Assembly (NCBI RefSeq): GCF_002893765.1
Contig: NZ_CP025938.1
Coordinates: 2,368,501-2,432,500, forward strand
Reading direction: 5' to 3'
DNA from: Tamlana carrageenivorans
GTDB lineage: Bacteria > Bacteroidota > Bacteroidia > Flavobacteriales > Flavobacteriaceae
Length of the DNA: 64,000 nucleotides
Shown here: positions 35,898 through 43,203 of the stretch, piece after piece
How the letters are laid out: each line of letters opens with the position of its first letter
Position numbering within the stretch: the first letter of the stretch is position 1
Program-made: the position numbers and the translations under genes
The notes under the pieces: model-generated
Told to the model about the DNA's origin: nothing
What the model saw: the letters and a program-made list of their open reading frames with translations, nothing else
Database searches by the model: none

Positions 35898-36092
35898 ATG
35901 TTAATAATTCCAATTAAAGAAGGAGAGAATATAGATAGAGCGTTAAAGCGTTATAAAAGAAAGTTCGATAGAACTGGAACTAAGCGTGCGTTACAAACTG
36001 GTAAGCAGTTTGACAAGCCTTCTGTTATTCGTAGAGCGCAAATTCAAAAAGCACAATACATCCAAGGACTAAGAGATGCAGAAAATATTTAA
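35898..36092 (+). CDS. rpsU: 30S ribosomal protein S21
   Basis: A 64-residue basic protein (MLIIPIKEGENIDRALKRYKRKFDRTG) of the S21 family, of typical length. It binds the 3' end of 16S rRNA in the small subunit. In Bacteroidota, S21 takes part in sequestering the anti-Shine-Dalgarno region, so the strong GAGGAGG just before its own ATG, unusual in a group with little SD use, is consistent with autoregulation. A Rho-independent terminator follows 28 nt downstream. Confidence 0.97.
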   Translation: MLIIPIKEGENIDRALKRYKRKFDRTGTKRALQTGKQFDKPSVIRRAQIQKAQYIQGLRDAENI

Positions 36093-36119
36093 TTCATATT
36101 AATGCATTAAATTGATACA

Positions 36120-36146
36120 AATCCCGCGTGAAGCGGGATTTTTTTG
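36120..36146 (+). terminator. Rho-independent terminator after rpsU
   Basis: AATCCCGC at 36120-36127 pairs with GCGGGATT at 36133-36140, followed by a run of T. It ends the rpsU transcript. Confidence 0.9.
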
Positions 36147-36383
36147 TTTTAAGGCAGTAGGAAAAGAAATTATGAAATCAATCTGTATTTGTTTCAGATT
36201 CTCATATTTTTTTTCAAGGTGATAAGGCGTTGTGTCAAATGGAATATGATGATTTTTTGAGGTTATAATACAACCTCTTTTTGTTTTAAACAACTATAAA
36301 GTATCAGGAGCTGGTTAAATTAGTATCTTTAAAACACTTAAATTATTATAACATTAACACTTTGATGCATATTGTAGTTTATT

Positions 36384-36424
36384 TACCAATAACCAATAAC
36401 CAATAACCAACAACTAATAACCAT
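36384..36424. repeat. Tandem heptamer repeat (ACCAATA)n
   Basis: Five or six consecutive ACCAATA-type 7-mers, the last ones drifting to ACCAACA and ACTAATA. A second cluster with ACCATTA and ACCATAA variants sits at 36522-36564, directly before the xerC ATG. Confidence 0.8.
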
Positions 36425-36521
36425 TTGCCAAGTCGTTAACTGTTAATTAGATATTATGGAGTAATTATTCATATGTTTATTGTGGGAATCGCAAAATCAA
36501 AGGTTCAATTTGTAGTTTTCT

Positions 36522-36564
36522 TTTAACCATTAACCATTAACCAGAAACCATAACCCATAACCCA
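36522..36564. repeat. Heptamer repeat cluster (ACCATTA variants)
   Basis: About six near-consecutive 7-mers of the ACCATTA, ACCAGAA, ACCATAA and CCCATAA type end 2 nt before the xerC start codon. The cluster occupies the xerC leader, so copy-number change could alter its translation or transcription. Confidence 0.75.
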
Positions 36565-36566
36565 AA

Positions 36567-37457
36567 ATGTCTTTTAAACCTTTCACCGAATATTTGTTAC
36601 TTGAAAAAAACTACTCTAAGTTAACCGTTAAAGCGTATCAAAGTGACTTAGTAAGTTTTTCGAATTTTATAAAGGGTACCTATGGCAGCGATGCGATTCA
36701 AAATGTAAATTATTCGCAAATCCGATCTTGGATTGTATTATTGGTAGAAAGTGGCATCACCAATAGGAGTATAAACAGAAAAGTTTCTACGCTAAATTCC
36801 TATTTTAAGTTCTTAATTAAAGTTGGTGATGTGGATGTCAATCCGCTTGCGAAACATAAAGCATTAAAAACAAGTAAAAAACTACAGGTGCCTTTTTCCG
36901 AAAGTGAAATTAACACCGTCTTAGATAACCTTAATATAGGAGATGATTTTGAAAGCGTTCGTAATAAATTAATTATTGAAATATTTTATTCAACAGGGAT
37001 TAGGCGTATTGAGCTTGTGGGGTTAAAACTATCGAGTTTAGATTTAGATAATAAAACTCTAAAAGTTATTGGTAAACGTAATAAGGAGCGTATTGTACCG
37101 TTATTGTATGCAGTAGTCGAGACGTTAAAGACTTATTTAAAATTGCGCGGTGATTTAAATTTTATTGAAGATAATGAAAGTTTGTTTTTAACTAAAAAAG
37201 GCGTTAAAATATATGAAACTCTTGTTTACCGAATAATAAATGATTATTTTAGTTCAGCATCTTCAAAAGTAAAAAAGAGTCCTCATATATTAAGACACTC
37301 TTTTGCTACTCATTTGTTAAACCAAGGTGCCGATTTAAATGCAGTTAAAGAACTTTTAGGACATTCAAGTTTGGCTGCTACGCAAGTTTATACCCATAAC
37401 AGTATAGCCGAACTTAAAAAAGTGCATATTCATGCGCATCCAAGAAGTAAAAAATAA
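36567..37457 (+). CDS. xerC: Tyrosine recombinase XerC
   Basis: A 296-residue recombinase. The N-terminal core-binding domain begins KPFTEYLLLEKNYSKLTVKAYQSDL, and the C-terminal catalytic domain has Arg146 (STGIRRIEL), Lys170 (GKRNKER), His240 and Arg243 (HILRHSF), His266 (LLGHSS) and the nucleophile Tyr275 (QVYTH). The setting rpsU-xerC-hpf-tRNA-tuf is the conserved flavobacterial chromosome order, so this is the XerC/D-type dimer-resolution recombinase and not a phage or island integrase. All catalytic residues are intact. Confidence 0.93.
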   Translation: MSFKPFTEYLLLEKNYSKLTVKAYQSDLVSFSNFIKGTYGSDAIQNVNYSQIRSWIVLLVESGITNRSINRKVSTLNSYFKFLIKVGDVDVNPLAKHKALKTSKKLQVPFSESEINTVLDNLNIGDDFESVRNKLIIEIFYSTGIRRIELVGLKLSSLDLDNKTLKVIGKRNKERIVPLLYAVVETLKTYLKLRGDLNFIEDNESLFLTKKGVKIYETLVYRIINDYFSSASSKVKKSPHILRHSFATHLLNQGADLNAVKELLGHSSLAATQVYTHNSIAELKKVHIHAHPRSKK

Positions 37458-37572
37458 ATTCACATATTGTCTAATCTAAAATGAGTGACATGCCCTATAT
37501 AATGGGTAAGATAAAACCATTATGTTCAAAACCAGAGCATGAAGCTGATTTTTTTAAATTAAAAGTAAACAG

Positions 37573-37875
37573 ATGAAAGTAAACACGCAATCCGTAAATT
37601 TTAATGCAGATGTAAAATTATTGGCCTTTATCCAAAAACGTATGGATAAATTGGATTTGTTTTATGACAAGGTTATCAAATCAGATGTTTTTTTGAAAGT
37701 TGAAAATACAAGTGATAAAGAAAATAAAATATTTGAAGTTAAAGTGAGTGTGCCCGGTGATAGTCTTGTGGTAAAAAAGCAATGCAAAAGCTTCGAAGAA
37801 GGCGCAGATATGGCGATAGCATCCTTAGAAAGACAGTTGAAAAAGAAAAAAGAAAAATTAAGAGCATATTTATGA
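37573..37875 (+). CDS. hpf: Ribosome hibernation promoting factor (HPF/RaiA)
   Basis: A 100-residue short-form HPF (VNTQSVNFNADVKLLAFIQKRMDKLDLFYDKV, then SFEEGADMAIASLERQLKKKKEK). It binds the 30S subunit at the mRNA and tRNA sites in stationary phase. The beta-alpha-beta-beta-beta-alpha fold and C-terminal basic helix match; it lacks the long-form dimerisation tail. It follows xerC by 115 nt and lies directly before the tRNA-tuf promoter region. Confidence 0.92.
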   Translation: MKVNTQSVNFNADVKLLAFIQKRMDKLDLFYDKVIKSDVFLKVENTSDKENKIFEVKVSVPGDSLVVKKQCKSFEEGADMAIASLERQLKKKKEKLRAYL

Positions 37876-37879
37876 TAAA

Positions 37880-37906
37880 TTTTATTCAAAAATGTTTTGA
37901 ATAAAA
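37880..37906. other. Perfect 12-bp inverted repeat at the tRNA-tuf promoter
   Basis: TTTTATTCAAAA (37880-37891) and TTTTGAATAAAA (37895-37906) flank a 3-nt loop. It begins 4 nt after the hpf stop codon and its right arm includes the TTG -33 element of the tRNA-tuf promoter. It could be the end of the hpf transcript, an operator, or both. Confidence 0.7.
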
Positions 37907-37925
37907 TAAAAAAACTATACATTTG
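37897..37925 (+). promoter_or_regulatory. tRNA-tuf operon promoter
   Basis: TTG at 37897-37899 and TACATTTG at 37918-37925, spacing 18, match the Bacteroidota -33/-7 consensus (TTG, then TAnnTTTG). It should drive the tRNA-Thr-Tyr-Gly-Thr-tuf transcript. Confidence 0.75.
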
Positions 37926-37953
37926 CAGTCCGTTAGAAATAGCGGACTGTTTT
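37926..37953 (+). other. Leader hairpin followed by T-run, candidate attenuator
   Basis: CAGTCCG (37926-37932) pairs with CGGACTG (37943-37949), followed by five T. It lies at the expected transcription start of the tRNA-tuf operon. It has the shape of an intrinsic terminator, and could instead be the first processing hairpin. Confidence 0.5.
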
Positions 37954-37976
37954 TATATGTAAAAAAGGCAGAAAAA

Positions 37977-38050
37977 GCCGATGTAGCTCAGCTGGCTAGA
38001 GCAGCTGATTTGTAATCAGCAGGTCGTGGGTTCGAGTCCCTCCATCGGCT
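37977..38050 (+). tRNA. tRNA-Thr (anticodon UGU)
   Basis: Acceptor stem GCCGATG pairs with CATCGGC; anticodon loop TTTGTAA between GCTGA and TCAGC gives UGU; T-loop GGTTCGAGTCC. 74 nt without encoded CCA. Identical to the gene at 55399-55472. Confidence 0.97.
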
Positions 38051-38096
38051 CTGAAATATTGAAGTATAACTTTTGAATTTTATTTAAAAGTGGTCC

Positions 38097-38178
<82 letters not shown>

Positions 38179-38250
38179 CAACAAATTTTTGCGTACGCAG
38201 AAATCTATTTGAAATATTGAATACCAGATAAGTTTAAAACTTATCAAAAT

Positions 38251-38323
38251 GCGAGAGTAGCTCAGTTGGTAGAGCGTCAGCCTTCCAAGCTGAATGTCGC
38301 CGGTTCGAACCCGGTCTCTCGCT
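38251..38323 (+). tRNA. tRNA-Gly (anticodon UCC)
   Basis: Acceptor GCGAGAG pairs with CTCTCGC; anticodon loop CTTCCAA gives UCC; T-loop GGTTCGAACCC. 73 nt without CCA. The last bases of this tRNA and its 3' flank are repeated at 38371-38389. Confidence 0.97.
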
Positions 38324-38343
38324 CTAAGTGAGAAACGGGGAGG

Positions 38344-38369
38344 AGTTTATGCTGAGCATAGTCGAAGTA
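38344..38369 (+). repeat. Short repeat preceding a tRNA-Gly tail copy
   Basis: A 26-nt unit beginning AGTTTATGCTGAGCATAG and ending TCGAAGTA. It matches the unit at 39990-40015 at 22 of 26 positions and shares the GAGCNNAGTCGA core with the repeats at 75-143 and 24.6-24.8 kb. Confidence 0.8.
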
Positions 38370-38370
38370 A

Positions 38371-38389
38371 ACCCAGTCTCTCGCTCTAA
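38371..38389 (+). repeat. Duplicate of the tRNA-Gly 3' end
   Basis: ACCCAGTCTCTCGCTCTAA repeats 38309-38327 (ACCCGGTCTCTCGCTCTAA) with one mismatch, 62 nt downstream of the original. It contains the 3' T-stem and acceptor strand plus 3' flank, but no other tRNA parts. Confidence 0.9.
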
Positions 38390-38390
38390 A

Positions 38391-38418
38391 ACCTGCGGAG
38401 GCAGGAATCTCTTTTTTT
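38391..38418 (+). other. Short GC hairpin with T-run between tRNA genes
   Basis: CCTGC (38392-38396) and GCAGG (38401-38405) pair; a T-run follows at 38411. It could stop some transcripts between tRNA-Gly and tRNA-Thr(GGU). The sequence also looks like a common flavobacterial intergenic repeat. Termination strength is uncertain. Confidence 0.4.
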
Positions 38419-38464
38419 AATACTGTTTAGGTGGTTTTAAAAGAATAGGAAATAAAAACTTTAC

Positions 38465-38536
38465 GCCGGTGTAGCTCAGGGGTAGAGCGTTTCCTTGGTA
38501 AGGAAGAGGTCACGAGTTCAAATCTCGTCATTGGCT
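38465..38536 (+). tRNA. tRNA-Thr (anticodon GGU)
   Basis: Acceptor GCCGGTG pairs with CATTGGC (two G-U pairs); anticodon loop TTGGTAA gives GGU; T-loop AGTTCAAATCT. 72 nt without CCA. It sits 66 nt ahead of tuf. Confidence 0.95.
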
Positions 38537-38602
38537 CTATATTGAAATAAAAAAGATTACACTAATATTATTATATAACTAAGATTAAAATTATTTAAAA
38601 AC

Positions 38603-39790
38603 ATGGCAAAGGCAACTTTCGATCGTTCAAAACCACACTTAAATATTGGTACAATTGGACACGTAGATCACGGTAAAACAACTTTAACTGCTGCTATTAC
38701 TAAAGTATTAGCTGATGCAGGTTTATCTGAAGCAAGAGATTTCTCTTCTATTGACAACGCTCCAGAGGAGAAAGAAAGAGGTATCACAATTAATACTTCT
38801 CACGTAGAGTACCAAACACAAAATCGTCACTACGCTCACGTAGACTGTCCAGGTCACGCCGATTACGTAAAGAACATGGTTACTGGTGCTGCTCAAATGG
38901 ATGGTGCAATCTTAGTGGTAGCTGCTACAGATGGTCCTATGCCACAAACTCGTGAGCACATCTTATTAGGTCGTCAAGTAGGTATTCCTCGTATCGTTGT
39001 TTTCTTAAACAAAGTTGATATGGTTGATGATGAAGAGCTTTTAGAATTAGTAGATATGGAAGTTAGAGATTTATTATCTTTCTACGAGTACGATGGAGAT
39101 AATGGTCCTGTAGTTTCAGGTTCTGCTTTAGGAGCACTTAACGGTGAGCAAAAATGGGTTGACACTGTATTAGAATTAATGGAAGCATGTGATAACTGGA
39201 TCGAAGAGCCAGTACGTGATATGGATAAGCCTTTCTTGATGCCTATCGAAGACGTATTCTCTATTACTGGTCGTGGTACTGTTGCAACTGGACGTATCGA
39301 AACTGGTGTGGCTAAAACAGGAGATCCTGTAGAGATTATCGGTATGGGTGCTGAAAAATTAACTTCTACTATTACAGGTATCGAAATGTTCCGTCAAATA
39401 TTAGATAGAGGTGAAGCTGGTGATAACGCTGGTATCTTATTAAGAGGTATTGAGAAATCTCAAATTTCAAGAGGTATGGTAATTACTAAGCCAGGTTCTG
39501 TAACACCACACGCTAAATTTAAAGCTGAGGTTTATATCTTGAAAAAAGAAGAAGGTGGACGTCACACTCCATTCCATAACAACTACCGTCCACAGTTCTA
39601 CGTACGTACAACTGACGTAACTGGAAACATTGCGCTTCCTGATGGTGTTGAGATGGTTATGCCTGGAGATAACTTAACTATTACTGTAGAGTTAATCCAA
39701 CCAATTGCTATGAACGTAGGTTTACGTTTCGCTATCCGTGAAGGTGGTAGAACAGTTGGTGCAGGTCAAGTAACTGAAATATTAGACTAA
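38603..39790 (+). CDS. tuf: Elongation factor Tu
   Basis: A 395-residue EF-Tu delivering aminoacyl-tRNA to the ribosome. G1 GHVDHGKTTL, switch I RGITINTSHVEY, G3 DCPGHADYVKNM, G4 NKVD and G5 SALG are intact; domains II and III follow (GRGTVATGRIETG, FYVRTTDVTG, REGGRTVGAGQVTEI). Codon use is highly biased, as in other translation genes here. It is downstream of four tRNA genes and upstream of tRNA-Trp, the conserved order. Confidence 0.98.
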   Translation: MAKATFDRSKPHLNIGTIGHVDHGKTTLTAAITKVLADAGLSEARDFSSIDNAPEEKERGITINTSHVEYQTQNRHYAHVDCPGHADYVKNMVTGAAQMDGAILVVAATDGPMPQTREHILLGRQVGIPRIVVFLNKVDMVDDEELLELVDMEVRDLLSFYEYDGDNGPVVSGSALGALNGEQKWVDTVLELMEACDNWIEEPVRDMDKPFLMPIEDVFSITGRGTVATGRIETGVAKTGDPVEIIGMGAEKLTSTITGIEMFRQILDRGEAGDNAGILLRGIEKSQISRGMVITKPGSVTPHAKFKAEVYILKKEEGGRHTPFHNNYRPQFYVRTTDVTGNIALPDGVEMVMPGDNLTITVELIQPIAMNVGLRFAIREGGRTVGAGQVTEILD

Positions 39791-39853
39791 TTATTAGTTT
39801 AAACATATAATAAGTTAAGGTATCTTTTTTTTGAGATACCTTGATTTATGTTT

Positions 39854-39926
39854 ACGGGCGTAGCTCAGTTGGTAGAGCACTGGTCTCCAAAACCAGGTGT
39901 CGGGAGTTCGAGTCTCTCCGCCCGTG
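39854..39926 (+). tRNA. tRNA-Trp (anticodon CCA)
   Basis: Acceptor ACGGGCG pairs with CGCCCGT; anticodon loop CTCCAAA gives CCA; T-loop AGTTCGAGTCT. 73 nt without CCA. Its 3' end is copied at 40016-40033. Confidence 0.97.
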
Positions 39927-39989
39927 CATATGATGAGAATCTTCGATTTAGATGGTTTTCAAAATTAAATAAAAAAGCATGATACGAGA

Positions 39990-40015
39990 AGTTTATCCTG
40001 AGCGAAGTCGAAGGA
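39990..40015 (+). repeat. Short repeat preceding a tRNA-Trp tail copy
   Basis: A 26-nt unit beginning AGTTTATCCTGAGCGAAG and ending TCGAAGGA; 22 of 26 positions match the one at 38344-38369. It ends exactly where the duplicated tRNA tail begins. Confidence 0.85.
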
Positions 40016-40033
40016 AGTCTCTCCGCCCGTGCA
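40016..40033 (+). repeat. Duplicate of the tRNA-Trp 3' end
   Basis: AGTCTCTCCGCCCGTGCA at 40016-40033 is identical to 39911-39928: the 3' T-stem strand, the 3' acceptor strand and two flanking bases. It lies 105 nt downstream of the original. Confidence 0.9.
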
Positions 40034-40103
40034 ACTAGAATAGGTTTTACCTATTAATATTAAAATTGATATCGTTTCAATTAGATCAAAAAGAGATAAC
40101 ACC

Positions 40104-40298
40104 ATGGCTGGATTTGCAAATTATATAAAAGAATCATTCGGAGAACTAAAGAATAATGTTACTTGGCCTACTTGGGCTGAAGGACAGAGTTTGACTGTTT
40201 TAGTCGCTGTTTTTTCAATTATATTCTCTCTAGTAATCTGGGGAGTGGATACAGTGTTTAGCAAGGTGATATCAGCTTACTTTCAATGGATTAGTTAA
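40104..40298 (+). CDS. secE: Preprotein translocase subunit SecE
   Basis: A 64-residue single-pass membrane protein: an amphipathic N-terminal helix (YIKESFGELKNNVTWPTWAEGQ) and one transmembrane helix (LTVLVAVFSIIFSLVIWGVDTVF). SecE clamps SecY in the translocon. Length and the NNVTWPTW motif are typical. Position before nusG is universal. Confidence 0.95.
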   Translation: MAGFANYIKESFGELKNNVTWPTWAEGQSLTVLVAVFSIIFSLVIWGVDTVFSKVISAYFQWIS

Positions 40299-40322
40299 TA
40301 CTAAAAAAGAAAAAGGAATTTT

Positions 40323-40877
40323 ATGTCTGAAGTAAGTGAAAAAAAATGGTATGTAGTTCGTGCTGTAAGTGGACAAGAAAATAAGATTAAATCTTATATC
40401 GAAAATGAGATTGCTCGTTTAGGTATGCAAGATTATGTTGATCAAGTTTTAGTGCCTACAGAGCGTGTTGTACAAATCCGTAATGGTAAAAAGATTCATA
40501 AGGAAAAAGTGTTTTTTCCAGGATATATTATGATTCAAGCTAACCTTACTGGCGAAATACCTCATATCATCAGATCGGTAACTAATGTTATCGGGTTTTT
40601 AGGAGAAACAAAAGGTGGTGATCCTGTTCCATTAAGACAATCTGAAGTTAACAGAATGTTAGGGAAAGTGGATGAGTTATCTGTTGAAGAAACGGCCAAT
40701 GTTGCAATTCCTTATACAAAAGGAGAAACAGTAAAAGTTATCGATGGACCTTTCAATGGTTTTGACGGTACCATTGAGAAAATCAATGAAGAAAAGCGTA
40801 AACTTGAAGTTATGGTTAAGATTTTCGGAAGAAAAACACCATTAGAGTTAAGTTATATGCAGGTTGAAAAAGTATAA
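40323..40877 (+). CDS. nusG: Transcription termination/antitermination factor NusG
   Basis: A 184-residue factor that binds RNA polymerase. The NGN domain starts WYVVRAVSGQENKIKSYIENEI and has VFFPGYIMIQANLTG. The C-terminal KOW domain is KGETVKVIDGPFNGFDGTIEKI. It may couple transcription to translation and suppress pausing. It lies 24 nt after secE. Confidence 0.97.
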   Translation: MSEVSEKKWYVVRAVSGQENKIKSYIENEIARLGMQDYVDQVLVPTERVVQIRNGKKIHKEKVFFPGYIMIQANLTGEIPHIIRSVTNVIGFLGETKGGDPVPLRQSEVNRMLGKVDELSVEETANVAIPYTKGETVKVIDGPFNGFDGTIEKINEEKRKLEVMVKIFGRKTPLELSYMQVEKV

Positions 40878-40951
40878 TAATTGTTACACTATATAAATGA
40901 TATCATCTTTAGCTTCCAAAATTAAGAAGGATATCAACTAAATTATTAAAA

Positions 40952-41389
40952 ATGGCAAAAGAATTAAGTAAAGTAGTTAAGTTACAAGTTCGGGGAGGTG
41001 CAGCGAATCCGTCGCCACCGGTTGGACCCGCTTTAGGTGCTGCTGGAGTTAACATCATGGAGTTCTGTAAGCAATTTAATGCTAGAACTCAAGATAAAGC
41101 CGGTAAAGTTTTACCAGTTGTTATTTCGGTATACAAAGACAAGTCATTTGACTTTGTTATCAAGACTCCTCCAGCTGCAGTACAATTATTAGAAGCGGCC
41201 AAGGTGAAAAAAGGTTCAGGTGAACCAAACCGAAAAAAAGTAGCTAAAGTATCTTGGGATCAGATCAAGACTATAGCAGAAGACAAAATGGTAGATTTAA
41301 ATGCATTTACTCCAGAGTCTGCTATGAAAATGATTGCTGGTACAGCAAGATCGATGGGAATAACTGTAACAGGGAAATTTCCTTCTTAA
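40952..41389 (+). CDS. rplK: 50S ribosomal protein L11
   Basis: A 145-residue L11 (VVKLQVRGGAANPSPPVGPALGAAGVNIMEFCKQFNART), binding 23S rRNA in the GTPase centre. Both domains are present, ending GTARSMGITV. First of the rplKAJL cluster; 74 nt after nusG. Confidence 0.98.
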   Translation: MAKELSKVVKLQVRGGAANPSPPVGPALGAAGVNIMEFCKQFNARTQDKAGKVLPVVISVYKDKSFDFVIKTPPAAVQLLEAAKVKKGSGEPNRKKVAKVSWDQIKTIAEDKMVDLNAFTPESAMKMIAGTARSMGITVTGKFPS

Positions 41390-41409
41390 TCTATTAAAGA
41401 CATTACAAA

Positions 41410-42099
41410 ATGGCAAGATTAACAAAAAAGCAAAAAGAAGCTTTAGCGAAAATTGAAAAAGGAAGAGTGTATTCTTTAGAAGATGCATCAGCCTTAGTTA
41501 AAGAAATTACCAATACAAAATTTGATTCATCTGTAGATATCGCTGTACGTTTAGGAGTTGATCCTCGTAAAGCTAATCAAATGGTAAGAGGAGTTGTATC
41601 TCTTCCTCATGGTACTGGTAAAGACGTAAAAGTATTAGCATTAGTAACACCAGATAAAGAAGCAGAAGCTAAAGAAGCTGGTGCTGATTATGTAGGTTTA
41701 GACGAGTACCTAGATAAAATCAAGAGTGGTTGGACAGATGTAGATGTTATTATTACTATGCCTAGCGTAATGGGTAAATTAGGTCCTTTAGGACGTGTAT
41801 TAGGTCCTCGTGGTTTAATGCCTAACCCAAAAACAGGAACAGTAACAATGGATGTAGCAAAAGCTGTAACAGAAGTAAAAGCTGGTAAAATTGACTTTAA
41901 AGTTGATAAAACTGGTATCGTACACGCTGCTATTGGTAAAGCATCATTTAGTGCTGATAAAATTGCTGAAAATGCAAATGAATTATTACAAACATTAATA
42001 AAATTAAAACCAACAACTGCAAAAGGAGTTTACGTGAAAGGTATTTCTATCTCTTCAACAATGAGTCCTAGTATCGCTGTTGATTCTAAAATTGGTTAA
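41410..42099 (+). CDS. rplA: 50S ribosomal protein L1
   Basis: A 229-residue L1 (LTKKQKEALAKIEKGRVYSLEDA), with RLGVDPRKANQMVRG and MPNPKTGTVT. It forms the L1 stalk, and in bacteria usually represses its own operon by binding the mRNA leader. The mRNA target is not identified here. 20 nt after rplK. Confidence 0.98.
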   Translation: MARLTKKQKEALAKIEKGRVYSLEDASALVKEITNTKFDSSVDIAVRLGVDPRKANQMVRGVVSLPHGTGKDVKVLALVTPDKEAEAKEAGADYVGLDEYLDKIKSGWTDVDVIITMPSVMGKLGPLGRVLGPRGLMPNPKTGTVTMDVAKAVTEVKAGKIDFKVDKTGIVHAAIGKASFSADKIAENANELLQTLIKLKPTTAKGVYVKGISISSTMSPSIAVDSKIG

Positions 42100-42118
42100 T
42101 TAAGTTAAAACTTTTATT

Positions 42119-42640
42119 ATGACAAGAGAAGAAAAATCATTAGTAATTGAGGAATTGACTGCAGAATTAGCTAATAATGCCAATGTTTATTTGGCAGATA
42201 TTTCAGGATTGAATGCAGATGCTACTTCAAACTTACGTCGTGCTGCTTTTAAAGCAAACGTACAAATGGCGGTTGTTAAAAATACATTACTTGCTAAAGC
42301 CATGGAAGCTTCTGAAAAAGATTTCGGAGATTTACCTTCTGTGCTTAAAGGAAATACATCTGTGATGTATTCTGAAACAGGTAATGCACCAGCAAAATTA
42401 ATTAAAAACTTCCGTAAAAAATCTGAGAAGCCTCTGTTAAAAGGAGCCTTCATCGAGGAAGCTGTTTACATCGGTGACGCACAATTAGACATGTTAGTTG
42501 ATATCAAGTCTAAAGAAGAGTTACTTGGAGAAATTGTTACAATTTTACAATCTCCTGCTAAAAATGTTATTTCAGCCCTTAAATCAGGTGGTGGAACCAT
42601 TGCTGGACTTATTAAAACACTATCTGAAAGAGAAGGATAG
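42119..42640 (+). CDS. rplJ: 50S ribosomal protein L10
   Basis: A 173-residue L10 (TREEKSLVIEELTAELANNANVYLADISGLNA). It anchors L7/L12 dimers to the ribosomal stalk through its C-terminal helix (LKSGGGTIAGLIKTLSEREG). 19 nt after rplA. Confidence 0.97.
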   Translation: MTREEKSLVIEELTAELANNANVYLADISGLNADATSNLRRAAFKANVQMAVVKNTLLAKAMEASEKDFGDLPSVLKGNTSVMYSETGNAPAKLIKNFRKKSEKPLLKGAFIEEAVYIGDAQLDMLVDIKSKEELLGEIVTILQSPAKNVISALKSGGGTIAGLIKTLSEREG

Positions 42641-42704
42641 TATCAAACAGTACGCACTTATTACAATTATATTATTATTACAAAATTATTAAAACGATAG
42701 AAAA

Positions 42705-43079
42705 ATGGCAGATTTAAAAGATTTCGCAGAACAATTAGTTAACCTTACTGTAAAAGAAGTAAATGAGTTAGCAACTATATTAAAAGATGAGTACGGTATC
42801 GAGCCTGCTGCTGCTGCTGCAGTTGCTGTTGCTGGTCCTGCCGCTGGTGGTGAAGCTGAAGAGGCTCAAACTGAATTTGATGTTATCTTAAAAGCAGCTG
42901 GTGGTTCTAAATTAGCTGTAGTAAAATTAGTTAAAGAATTAACTGGTTTAGGATTAAAAGAAGCTAAAGGTTTAGTTGATGATGCACCAAGCGCTATCAA
43001 AGAAGCTGTATCTAAAGATGAAGCAGAAGCTTTAAAAGCATCTTTAGAAGAGGCAGGAGCTGAGGTTGAGCTTAAGTAA
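42705..43079 (+). CDS. rplL: 50S ribosomal protein L7/L12
   Basis: A 124-residue stalk protein. N-terminal dimerisation helices (KDFAEQLVNLTVKEVNELATILKDEYGIEP), an Ala-rich hinge (AAAAAVAVAGPAAGGE), and a C-terminal factor-binding domain (EFDVILKAAGGSKLAVVKLVKELTGLGLKEAKGLVD). Typical length. Confidence 0.98.
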   Translation: MADLKDFAEQLVNLTVKEVNELATILKDEYGIEPAAAAAVAVAGPAAGGEAEEAQTEFDVILKAAGGSKLAVVKLVKELTGLGLKEAKGLVDDAPSAIKEAVSKDEAEALKASLEEAGAEVELK

Positions 43080-43102
43080 GCTTAGTACTTAAAACACATA
43101 AG

Positions 43103-43139
43103 GGTTTAGGTCTGAAGAAGTTACTTCAAGACCTAAACC
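43103..43139 (+). other. Long hairpin between rplL and rpoB
   Basis: GGTTTAGGTCT with GAAG pairs with CTTC and AGACCTAAACC across a short loop (one bulged A). No T-run follows immediately. The position matches the partial attenuator/RNase III site that separates ribosomal-protein and polymerase genes in many bacteria, so it may set the rplL:rpoB ratio. Confidence 0.6.
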
Positions 43140-43203
43140 ATTTTGCGTATATAACAGGTATATACGTTTTTATTATTTTTTTTAATCAAAATTCCGTCCA
43201 TTG

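Larger units (their letters stand above)
36147..36566. other. Non-coding spacer with heptamer repeats
   Basis: About 420 nt between rpsU and xerC with no credible gene. It includes two clusters of AACCAAT/AACCATT-like words (36384-36424 and 36522-36564). A short minus-strand open frame overlaps the terminator and is not credible. Confidence 0.55.

Noticed and set aside
36099..36293. Short minus-strand open frame between rpsU and xerC
   Set aside because: It overlaps the rpsU terminator and the encoded peptide has no recognisable feature, so it is non-coding.
36384..36564. Possible telomere-like or CRISPR-like repeat
   Set aside because: Seven-base units with no spacers and drifting sequence fit simple tandem slippage better.
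36567..37457. Genomic-island integrase
   Set aside because: Conserved placement between rpsU and hpf and the full catalytic set identify it as the chromosomal XerC.
38603..39790. Second anomaly in tuf or the ribosomal genes
   Set aside because: All frames, motifs and lengths in 38.6-51.4 kb look ordinary.
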